Source: Halicephalobus mephisto (taxonomy: Eukaryota > Nematoda > Chromadorea > Rhabditida > Panagrolaimidae). Taken from it: a DNA stretch of 64,000 nt. The notes below the pieces were generated by a model. It searched no databases and was not told where the DNA came from. It saw only the letters and a list, made by a program, of their open reading frames with translations. Made by a program: the position numbers and the translations under genes. How positions within the stretch are numbered: position 1 is the stretch's first letter; every line of letters starts with the position of its first letter. Of the stretch, positions 32,100-43,300 are shown piece after piece. The stretch is from positions 1 through 64,000 of the forward strand of contig SWDT01000004.1 of assembly GCA_009193035.1 (NCBI GenBank), in the 5' to 3' direction.

Positions 32100-32400
32100 A
32101 AAAATTTTAAGAGCGAATTTTTAAATTTTTTCAGAAATTTTAGGATTGAAATGAAAGAAAAAAGAAATGAGAGAGTGAGGACAGAGCGAGTCGATTTGCC
32201 AGATTTTCCATTTTTGTACTCCCACTCGTCCTTGCGCGGGAATTCAAAAATGGCAAAAAATGAACGGTCGACAAAAACGAGCGCGAGTGAGGACAGATCA
32301 CCTCAATTTTCTAAGAAAATTACCAAACTTGCCATTTTTCTACTTCCACTCGCTCTTGCGCGGGAATTCAAAAATCACATTATAAAACTAAAAAAGCGAC
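32100..32400 (+). repeat. Dispersed repeat family member with CGGGAATTC cores
   Basis: From GGATTGAAATGAAAG through GAGAGAGTGAGGACAGAGCG and two GCGCGGGAATTCAAAAAT cores. The same order appears in reverse complement at 61840-62130. Both contain a TGAACGGTCGACAAAAACGA segment. It has the size of a MITE (about 250-300 bp) but clear terminal inverted repeats were not identified. Confidence 0.75.
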
Positions 32401-32679
32401 TTTTATCACGAAAATATCCCAACACGAATTTCTATAATTTTTAAAATTACTGTAAAAAAATTGATTTTTATAAATTTTTTTCGCGGGAAATTTAAAAATA
32501 ATTTTGGAAAAATAATATTTAAAAAAAATTCTATATTAGGACACAAATCTTTCGAAAATATAAAAAACAATTATTTAAAAAAATCAAATTTTCAATGGTC
32601 AGTCAAAAGACGAAAATTGAGCTGTACGACATTTACTTTTTTTTTGCAAAAATTATTTCATTTATTTTTATATTTAAAT

Positions 32680-33150
32680 TAACTTAATATCTTAGTTAAG
32701 TGAGAAAAAAGTTAATTTAAAAATTAAAAATATTCGAAATTAGTGGAAATTGAAAAAAATAGAGACCAAAATTGCTGAGAAAAAAGTATCATTCAGCCCA
32801 TAAATCGGTTTTAACAACAGTTGATCCCTTATTTCGTAATATATAATTAATTTCATTTTTATATTAATTTTTTTATATTTAAATTAACTTAATATCTTAG
32901 TTAAGTGAGAAAAAAGTTAATTTAAAAATTAAAAATATTCGAAATTAGTGGAAATTGAAAAAAATAGAGACCAAAATTGCTGAGAAAAAAGTATCATTCG
33001 GCCCATAAATCGGTTTTAACAACAGTTGATCCCTTATTTCGTAATATATAATTTACTTAATTTTTATATTTTTTAAAATATTCTAATTAATTTAATATTT
33101 TAGTTAAGTAAAAAAAGTTAATTTAAAAATTAAAAATATTCAAAATTAGT
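32680..33150. repeat. 190 bp tandem repeat, 2.5 copies
   Basis: The unit from TTAACTTAATATCTTAGTTA to CCTTATTTCGTAATATATAA, starting near 32685 and again near 32880, is nearly identical between the two copies (CATTCAGCCC versus CATTCGGCCC is one of few changes). A diverged third copy starts near 33080. Confidence 0.85.
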
Positions 33151-33479
33151 GAAAATTGAAAAAATAAAAAACGGGGATCAAATATTACTGGGACACATTT
33201 GTCATTCAGTCGAAAATTTAATGGAAAATTTCCAAAAAAAAATCGGACGAATAATACTGGCCGTGTTTCAGATATGGATCAATTTTTCAGACTGGTTCGA
33301 AGCCAGTTTGAGGAAATTTGAAAAATGGTGCCAAGGGGACTTTGCGATACAAAACAATAAAATTCATTTTTTATAGTTAAAATTAATTTTCGGGAATTTT
33401 TAAGATAAATTTTATTGTTTCAGAAAATTGCGAAAAATAAAATTCAGACAATTTTAAGAATTAAAAAATAAGTTTTATG

Positions 33480-33985
33480 ATTTTAATAAAGAAATAATTA
33501 GGTCCTAAAAGGTCCTGGGATTTTAGTGGAAAAATAGTTAGGTCCTGCTAGGTCCTACTAGATCTTAGAATTTTAATGAAAAAATAATTAGGTCCTAAAA
33601 GGTCCTGAGATTTTAGTGGAAAAATAGTTAGGTCCTGCTAGGTCCTGTTAGGTCCTGTTAGGTCCTACTAGGTCTTAGAATTTTAATAAAGAAATAATTA
33701 GGTCCTAAAAGGTCCTGGAATTTTAGTGGAAAAATAGTTAGGTCCTGCTAGGTCCTAGAATTAAAAAAAATAAATAGGCCCTGCTAGGTCCTAAGATTTC
33801 GATAAAGAATTAGGTCTTACGACATCCTAAGATTTCGATATAAAAATGAATAGGTTCTAAAAAATCTTGCTAGGTCATACCAGGTCCTACAACATTCTGA
33901 GACTTCAAAAAATAATTAGGTCCTGCTAGGTCCTACAAGGCCCTGAAGTTTCAATATAAAAGTACAAAGACCCTTCTAGGTTCCA
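33480..33985. repeat. GGTCCT minisatellite
   Basis: More than 20 occurrences of GGTCCTGCTA, GGTCCTAAAA or GGTCCTACTA in 10-12 bp steps, grouped in blocks of about 60 bp separated by TTTTAGTGGAAAAATAGTTA-like spacers. The 3' end is degenerate. Confidence 0.85.
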
Positions 33986-34149
33986 AAATTAAATATTTTT
34001 ATAAAATCTTTCCAATACGAATTTTTGGATTTTTTGATTTGAGAAATTTCCGAAAAATTTCAAAATTTTAGTGGTCAGAAATGGACGAAAATAAAATTCA
34101 ATTAGCAAAAAAGAAAATGTTCTGTCTTGAACGTAATCCTTCCATATGT

Positions 34150-34740
34150 ATCGAGGTCTATGAAGTGGTCGACCTCAAAATCAAAATCAACTTCGAAATT
34201 AAGTCTGCAGATTGCGCGCAACATTGGAGCAAGTCGATTGAGATTTCTATAATTATGTTTATAAAAATTTCGAAATAGAAGTTAAATTTGCACGTTGCGC
34301 GCAACATTGGACCAGACTGCTCGGTATTAAAATCAAAATTAAGTTTGCAGGTTGCGCGCAACATTGGAGCAAGTCGATCAAGATTTCTATAATTATGTTT
34401 ATAAAAATTTCGAAATAAAAGTTAAGTTTGCACGTTGCGCGCAACATTGGACCAGACTGCTCGGTATTAAAATCAAAATTAAGTCTGCAGGTTGCGCGCA
34501 ACATTAGGGCAAGTCGATTGAGATTTCTATAATTATGTTTATAAAAATTTCGAAATAAAAGTTAAGTTTGCACGTTGCGCGCAACATTGGACCAGACTGC
34601 TCGGTATTAAAATCAAAATTAAGTTTGCAGGTTGCGCGCAGCATTCTGGCAGATCAGTCAATATTTGTTTGTACACTTCTGAAGATTTCGAAATCGAAAT
34701 AAAACCTGCAGGTTGCGTGCAGCATTCGGCCGACTTACGC
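34150..34740. repeat. 140 bp higher-order repeat carrying TTGCGCGCAA palindromes
   Basis: The palindrome TTGCGCGCAA starts at 34212, 34295, 34352, 34435, 34492 and 34575, with one-base variants at 34632 and about 34714. Spacings alternate 83 and 57 bp, so the repeat unit is 140 bp with two palindromes. Spacers carry AAGTCGATTGAGATTTCTAT and GACCAGACTGCTCGG. Confidence 0.9.
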
Positions 34741-35029
34741 ATTTGTTGGAAAAAATTTAATTCAATTTTGATATCGACGGTTTCACAGATCTCAGGATTG
34801 GAATTTAAAAAAATTATGACTTGGAAGAAAATTCTAAACTTTGTCCCAGTGTTCAGTTTTGACAACATTGGCCGTTTCAAAACATCAGAAACCAAGCTTT
34901 GAGCAGTTTTGACTAAAAATGCAAAAAATAAAACGCAGATGTTTTCGAAAAACATCCTGAACAAGAAATTGATACGGCTGAAATAAGACTATTCCGGCTC
35001 TAATAATCCCTAAAACGCACAATATTCAA

Positions 35030-35250
35030 AACTATATATTTTTTAATTTTATTCAAAATTTAAAAATTAAAATTTCTTAATTTTATTCAAAATTTAAAAA
35101 TTAAAATTTTTTAATTTTGTTCGAAATTTAAAAATTGAAATTTCTTAATTTTATTCAAAATTTAAAAATCGAAATTTTTTAATTTTGTTCAAAATTTAAA
35201 AATCAGAATTTCTTAATTTTATTCAAAATTTCAAAATTTTAAAAATCTTG
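35030..35250. repeat. AT-rich repeat, about 58 bp unit
   Basis: TTTCTTAATTTTATTCAAAA followed by TTTAAAAATTAAAATTT is repeated about five times with C/G changes. No gene seen between 34970 and 35560. Confidence 0.65.
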
Positions 35251-35574
35251 TAGAAGATTCTGGAGATTTTTGGAATTCTTAGAGTATTTTGGAATTTCCT
35301 AGAATCTTAGTAAAAAATCTAAAATTTAAAAAATTTTCGGAAATTTTTGAAAAAGTAAAAAAAAATTTTGAAATTTTTACTGAAGTTTTTCGAACATTTT
35401 AAATAATGAATTTTTGTAAAAAATAGATAAAATTTTCTGGATATTATTTAAAATATGAAAAATAGGTACTTGGAACTCATTCGTTGAATGGACCAGTCGA
35501 TGACCTTGTCCACTTGTGGTCTATTTAAAACAGCCAATTGAGGAAAATCGGGTAACTCGAAAGACTTTTTGGAG

Positions 35575-36200
35575 CTGTATGACAATTACTCCCCAGCGGT
35601 AGTTGTTCCTCAAAGACAGTTGGTCCCTAATGGTATTTACTTCTCAGCAGCAGTTGGTCCTTAACGGTAGATAGTCCCCGAGGGCGGTTACTCCCCAGAG
35701 GCAGTTGGTTTTTCAGCGATATTTACTCCTCCAGAGGCAATTACTCTCCAGAAACAGTTACTCTTCAAAGGCAGTTACTCTCCATTGACAGTTGATCTCC
35801 AGTGATATTGCTCTCCACTGCCAATTAGTCCTTACTGACAGTTACTTCGTAGTTAGTGGCAGTCGGTCCTTCAGCGCTAGTTGATCCCCAGTGATATTTG
35901 CTACCCTAGTAGCAGTTACTTCTCTAACAATAATTATTTCCCAAAATCAGTTACTTCCCCAGCGGTAGTTGATCCCCAGCGATATTTGTTACCCTAGTAG
36001 CAATTACTTCTCTAGCAATAGTTACTTTCCCACTGATAATTGATCCCCAGTGATAATTACTACCCCAGCGGCAATTACTCCTCTAGCAATAGTTACTTCT
36101 CAAAATCAGTTACTTCCCATTGATAATTGATCCCCAATAATATTTACTTTCTTAGCGCCAGTTGATCCCCAGCGATATTTACTCTCTAGCGACACTTCCC
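35575..36200. repeat. Degenerate minisatellite with CAGTTACTCCCCAG and CAGTTGATCCCCAG units
   Basis: About 600 bp made of 15-25 bp units: AGTTACTCC/TCCAG, CAGTTGGTCC, GATCCCCAGTGATATT and similar, in a mixed order. It has strong purine/pyrimidine strand asymmetry and CCC-rich motifs. No open frame of note. Confidence 0.75.
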
Positions 36201-36767
36201 CTTATTTCGTAAACTTTATGTAATTTTTTTCGCTTTTATAAATTTTTTAGTATTTAAATCAACTTAACATCTCAATCACGTAAGAAAAAAATTAAAAAGA
36301 TCTTCGAAATCAAGGCGAATCAAAGGAAAAACTTTTTTCGGTCTTTTTGGAAGACGTTTAAGAATTTTTAAACTTTCATAATTGATTCTGAAGACAAAAA
36401 AGAAACTAGGAAATTTCAGCTAATTTATTTTTTCCAGAAATATGGATCAATAATTTATTCAAAAAAATCCTAAAAATTTTACAAAAATTAATTTTTTTTA
36501 ATTTTACAGTATCTTTGAAAATTTTTTAAAAATAAAAAAAAAGTTTTTAAATAAAAATTTTCGAAATTCTACAGTATCTTCGGAAATCTTAAATTTCATG
36601 TTTTTGAATAAAAAAAATACAGTATCTTTAAAAATTAAAAAAAAATTCCAATTAAATTTAATATTTTTATCCATCTTATAGTATCTTCAAAAGTTTAATT
36701 TTATTTTTCTGTAATTAAAAAATACAGTACTCTTCACCCAAAAATGTTTAAAAAATAAAAAAGTGTT

Positions 36768-37055
36768 GGATCAGGCACTCCATCCTTAGTGGGAAGTGCA
36801 ACCGACAGGGATCATTTGGTCCCGGATGGATTCCCTTAGCACTAACAGGGATCAGTTGGTCCTGGATGGATTCCCTTAATATTGACAAGGAACGCTTGGT
36901 CTCGAATGGATTCTCTTAGCACTGGCAAGGAACGCTTGGTCTCAAACAGATTCTCTTAGCACTGACAAGGAACACTTGGTCCCGGATGGATTCTCTTAAC
37001 ACCAACAAGGATTACTCGGTCTCAAACAGATTTCCTCAGCATTAAAAATAAAAAA
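36768..37055. repeat. 46 bp minisatellite related to the transposon-flanking region at 56.3 kb
   Basis: Five to six copies of a unit of the form CTTAGCACTGACAAGGAACA, then CTTGGTCCCGGATGGATTCT. The first copy is preceded by GTGTTGGATC...CCATCCTTAGTGGGAAG. Together they match the reverse complement of 56315-56390. Confidence 0.8.
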
Positions 37056-37361
37056 TACAGTTCTTTTTTACGAGAATTATGTTCGTTGTGTGTACCAATT
37101 TCGACATGGATTTTTGTATTGTACCTCAGGCATCTATTATAAACCTTTCTACGATATCTACTTCCTCATCAGTACGCGGAACATTCAGACTAACAAATCC
37201 AACAAAAACACCCACAATGAACCCCAAGAGCCCCTGTTTCAAATTGATTTTAATAAATTTTCACTCCAAAACGAATATACACCGTGTCAAAAAATTACAA
37301 AAATGACTAAAATTACTGTAAAACCAATAAATACTCAATGACAAGCTGTTTTTCCACCGAA
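37056..37361. other. Intergenic 3' of UBR3
   Basis: About 300 bp between the minisatellite and the UBR3 stop. Two overlapping plus-strand frames (37079-37341) have no family resemblance and no splice partners. Otherwise AT-rich. Confidence 0.4.
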
Positions 37362-40300
37362 TCAAATTGCATGATGACATTGTTTCAAAAAAGCTGTTAA
37401 TTGATCGATTGAAAACCATCGAAGTTGACCTTTACGATCCAGATCCTGAACATACCAGCTCCTCAATAATTGATTCAATCTGTTTTCTGACAAATAAAGC
37501 GGTTTACCACGGCTAAAAATAAAAAAAATAATTATTTTAAAAATTAAATAATTATTTCAAAAATTAAATAAATATTTTAAAAATTAAATAATTACTTCAA
37601 AAATTACATTCAACTAATTCCTACAAAATTATCTCAAAAAGTTCCTAAAATTACCGAAAAATTAAACAGATTACTGTAGTAAACTATCAAATTTCCCATT
37701 TTACTAGAAAATTCAAAAATTCCAAAAACTTGTACAATTTAAAACTACAGTAATTTCTTAAAATTATAACTTCTAAAACTATAGTAATTTCTTAAAATTA
37801 TAATTTTTAAAACTACAGTAATTTTTTAAAATTATAATTTTTAAAACTATAGTAATTATTTGAAATTATAACTTCTAAAACTACAGTAATTTTTTAAAAT
37901 TATAATTTTTAAAACCAATAACTTTCAAAAAACTTACAAAAGATTCCGATCTTCTTCTCCATGAGCATCCAAGTACAAAGTTCCCCAAAGAAGAGCCTGT
38001 CTATAGTAATTCATGATGATCATTGTCGAATTCAACGAAAGATAACAACAAGATCCAGTTCCACAACTCAACGTATGTTTCTCAATTAACGTATCAAATT
38101 CATCCACAGCATCATCTCGAGGATTACATTTGTGAAGACACATAAAAGTTCCACAAAGAAGACACAAAATTTGATGTTTTGGTTCTCTTCCACAATAATG
38201 GCATTTCTGTCCAAAGAAAGCCGCAAAAAGTTTATCATACAGAGGAGGAGGTTTCAAAATTGATCTGTATTTCCAGTTGAAGTTCTCATTCGCCAAAATC
38301 TAAAAAAACAACATTGTAAAAATAAAAAATAAATCTAAAAAAACTTCAAAATTTCAATTTTTATAATTTATAAATTTCTAAAAATTAAAAACTCTAAAAA
38401 TCTTGAAAGAATTCATTATATTCAATCAAATTCTGAAAACTTCCAAAATTCAAGATTATTTAAAAAATTATAAAAAACCCATAACATTCTACTGTATTTC
38501 GAAAACTCATAAAAAATTCCAAAATTTAAAATAAATTCTTCAAAAAATTCCAAAATTTAAATAATTTCTTCAAAAAATTCAAAATTTAAATAAATTCTTC
38601 AAAAAAATTCAAAATTTAAAATAAATTCTTCAAAAAATCCAAAAATTTAAAATAATTTCTTCAAAAAATTCAAAATTTAAATAAATTCTCCAAAAAATCC
38701 AAAAATTTTAAATAAATTCTTCAGAAAAATTCAAAATTTAAATAAATTCTTCAAAAAATTCAAAATTTAAATAATTTCTTCAAAAAAATTCAAAATTTTA
38801 AATAAATTTTTCAAAAAATAAAAATTTCATAATCTTTTTAAAATTATAGAAATTTTAAAAATTTCAATAAAATTATTTTAAAAAAAACTTACTTCAACAA
38901 GTGGTCCAGAAATCTCCAATTTTATAACTTGAAAAAGATGAGTCAAAAAAAATCTGCTTGATATAGAAAATGAAAAAATTTCATTTTCATTTGATTCTCC
39001 AAAAATATTTTTATAAATTTCTTCAAAATTTCCATTTATAAATAATTTTTTTTCATTTTCAGATAAATCTTCTTTAAAAATATTTTTTAATAAAATAATT
39101 ACAAATTTTGAAAAATAAATCAAAATTTTTTCTGCTTCATTTTTTGTAAATTCAATAATTTCTGAAATTGTTGATAAATTTATATTTTTCGAGTTTTCAT
39201 TGTAAATATTATCCATTCCATCCATTAGTAAATCTCTACTTGATTCCAGAATTTTTTGAAGACCTTTTTCAATAATTTTTTCGTTTCCAAAATTGCAAAA
39301 TTCAAAAAATTGCTTTAATAAATTCCGATTCGAACATTTCGTAACCAAAATTTGAACGGCTTTTGTAAGGCATAAATTCACAAATATCCGATACAGTAAT
39401 TTACAGTATGCTTTTCTGTCATAATCCACAAATTGCTCATCAACCAACGGCATCCCAGCACATCTAAGATACAACGATTGAAAATCACAAAGCAACATTG
39501 GAGGATATGCTCGAATTTCTTCAATTTTACTAATTTGACCACCAGCAGCATTAATAAATCCTTCAAAATATTTTCTCACTGAAATTTGATCTTTTTGAAG
39601 CGACAAAGTAACAGCTCCACTCAGAATATGTTCAATAATGGAATTTTTCGAAAAATTTTGAAGCGGCAAATCCAACGAAGCACACATCACCATTCTTTCG
39701 ATATTGCTTCTGGAAATTTTTAAAATTAAAATTATATTTCAAAATTCAAGAAATTAAAATTTCGCAAACTAAGTTGAAATTTCTAAAAATATTCTAAAAC
39801 AAAAAATCCATTTTTAAAATTTTTTTGTGGAAATTCAAAAATCAAATTATTTTAAAAATAAATTTTATTACAAAAATTTCCTAACACGAATCTTCAAAAT
39901 TACTGTAAAAAAGAATTAATTTGATAATAAATTACCAAATTTTCTATTTTTTAATTTTAAAAGTTAAAAGTTAAAAAAGGAGAAAAAATAATTTTTAACA
40001 AAAATATTCTAAAAAAATTGAAAAATCTTCAAAATTACTGTAAAAAAAAATTAATTTGATAATAAATCATCAAATTTTCTATTTTTTTAATTTTAAAAGT
40101 AAAAAAATGGTTTTAAAAAATTAAAAAATCTTCAAAATTACAAGTCAATTTCGTAATAAATTATAAAATTTCTTGTTTTTACACAAAAATTAAAAAAAAT
40201 TATTATTTTAAAAATTAAAACAAAAAAAATAAACTTACTGAACAAATCCCATTCTTGCATCATAACCTTTAAAATAACCTTCAGAAACACTTTTTTCACC

Positions 40301-43300
40301 TGTTACATTATCACTTTGTCCATTCAAAATTTGTCTATATGCAATATCTTCAAAATCATCATAAGCACATCTGTATCTTTTTTGAAATTCGTTCATTTCA
40401 TCGTTATTTTTGTATATCGGTCTTGGATCGTTCAATCTCGTCAAATACAAAGTTATTATTTCTTTCAAATTCGTTTGTAATTCTTCTATATCGAAATCTG
40501 CTCTCATTTTCTCCCTACCGTATTCGACTTTAAGAGGCAAGATTCCATTAATCGAACATCTACACATAGGACACGACAATGTAAAATCCACTCTTATTGT
40601 AGGACTACTTGTCAAACTGTTGAAATAACTTTTAAAACATGTCAAATGAGCACAATGTCCACAACTTCTAACTTCGATCCCCGTTCTATACCGTAACGAT
40701 TTCAAAGCAGATTTACCATTTTCACCAAATCCTTTCAAACAATAGTTATCTCTTTCAATAATCCATTTTTTCAAGGTTTTAATTTTCTTTATTTCTTTTT
40801 TTTCTGGTTCAATTTTCGTAAATCCAGAAGCCGATGCCGATGTCCTCGGATTAGGTGCCAAATCCATCAAATCCAAAACAACATCATTTCCATCACAAGA
40901 ATTAAAAATAACATTATTTGGTCTAGTAAGTACAAAAATTCCAATAGGATTAGCTAATGAATGATCTGTTGTATCACTACAAAACGGACAAATATACATT
41001 GTTCTATTTGTTGATTTAGTTTCAATTCTGTCCATTTCCGATTGAGTTATACCTTCCGATTCCATGTGCATTTTCATCAAAACTGCTCCTTTTTTTTGAA
41101 GTTTTTGCAAAATAGCTTCTTTCTTTTTTTTTAATTTCGCTTTTTTATCTACCGTATTACTTAATTCCATTGAACTTGTTGGATTATCCACTTCCATTGG
41201 AGTTTCTTGTAATTTAGTTTGATTCAAAAACGATCTAATTTCAATTCTGATGTCATCATCCAACAAAAACAAATTCCTCAACAATCTACCGACATACTCA
41301 GCTCCAGATCCGTATATTCTTTCATCCCCTCCCTCAGGCACATTCAGGTAATTAGAAAGTTGCAATAATGCTTCAGTTTCTTGCAATTCTGGTTTTTGTT
41401 GAAGAACCAATTTCGTAAAAAGTTCCAAAAGCAATATCAAAATACTGTCTTCATCGTTGAATTTCTTCATAAACATATTCATCACAGTTCTCCTAGGATT
41501 CAACGAATCCCTGACGGATTCCAAATATACAGGATCTTGAAAAAACGGCAAATGTCCCGTTCCATCTGTAGCAAACGCCCGAGATCGAAAAAGCAATGAT
41601 TCACATTCATCGAAAATTTTCGATTTCAAAAATTGTACAGATAAAGTTAATAAATAAATTGTTTCTTGAAAGACAGTAGATGTATAATAATAATTTGGTC
41701 TGTTGATCTAAAATAAACCAATTTTAAAAATCACAAAAATTAAAAAACAATAAAAATCAAGAAATATTTCAAAATTACAAATATAATTTTAAATTCTCTA
41801 AAATAACAAAAAATAATTTTAAAAAATTCAAGAAATAACAAAAATAATTTTTGAAAAATTTAATAAATAATAAAAAATAATTTCTAAAAATCCAAGAAAT
41901 AACAAAAAAATTATCTTAAAAAATTTAATAAATAATAAAAAATAATTTTAAAAAATTCAAGAAATAACAAAAATAATTTTTGAAAAATTTAATAAATAAT
42001 AAAAAATAATTTCTAAAAATCCAAGAAATAACAAAAAATTATCTTAAAAAATCTAATAAATAATAAAAATTATCTTAAAAAACTCAAGAAATAATAAAAA
42101 TCACTTTTAAAAAAAATTACCTTTAGAAGAATTCTTTGACAAAAAACAAAAAATGTTGGTTGAGTCAATAAAGCAGCTACTCCTCTTACATCTTTGAATC
42201 TTTTTTCATAAAGTTTATCAAAATCATACATTCTATACGGTAACCATGCCGAACAAGTTGGTGGTAATGCAGGTTCACATTTAATTCTATCTCTTGAATC
42301 CATTCTATTCATAAACTCATTAAAATCCACCATTCCAAATGATCTAAGTCTACAAAACGCTGGACAAACTTTAGTTTCGTATAATTCTTCTTTCAATTCA
42401 TATCTTCCATATTGTAGAGAATTATTTTGATCCGGTTCAACAAAATTCGCTACATCACTTATCAACTTATCAAATACAGTTACTTGTTGATCAAATGCAG
42501 TATTACCTCTCATCGGAATAACTGCTCTAACATGAGAATACGGTAAATCCTGTCTTGCCAAAAGTGCAATAATTTCTTCTTTCAACAATTCATTACAATC
42601 TCGTTCTGTATCCCTTCTACCAACAATCAAATCAATCATTAATCTCAATGCTCCATCCACAAGAAACGGAATCCACGATCTTCTCGTAACAATAATCAAC
42701 GGATCTGTTGTTTCAAATTCTTCTGATTCATCCGGATAATCAAAACAATCATGCAAATGAAAACTATTTAAAATACAATTCCAAAAATATTCTTGATCCA
42801 TATTTGATGCTGCAAATCTAACAAGTATCAAATCTGCACTTTGAAAACTAAATGTAATTGTTGGTTTAGAATAATGCGAAACCGCTGTTCTCATAGATTG
42901 TCCATTTCTCGTCCACATACCTGCATAAAATTCCGATCTTGCTGCAAATATTCTCATCGGATACAGTATAAGCAATCTTAGAAATTGTTCATTTGATTTT
43001 AAATTTTCAATTATTGGATTACAACTTTCTCCAATACATTGCATTTGAAAAATCAAACATGCCAAATGTCTATGAAGTGGAATATGAAAACTAACAGCAT
43101 ACGGTGGAGTTTCAGTCAATGTAGGAGAACATTCAATTCTGATAGCTTCAAACCATCTTTGAATAGCATTAATAATACAATCATAAAAAATTTTACATTC
43201 TTCTACTTTTGAAACATGCTGAAATAAATTATGCATCGGTAATGAACATGCTTCAAATTCAACATTGTAACATTTTTGAGCTTTTCCTGCCCAATCGTTC

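Noticed and set aside
34158..34964. Three minus-strand frames with repeated LRATC/CCAQPANL motifs
   Set aside because: Produced by the 140 bp satellite; frames are interrupted at each unit because 140 is not a multiple of three.
37079..37341. Two overlapping plus-strand frames of 75 and 83 codons
   Set aside because: No recognisable domain, no splice signals in agreement, and the region is flanked by a minisatellite and the UBR3 3' end.
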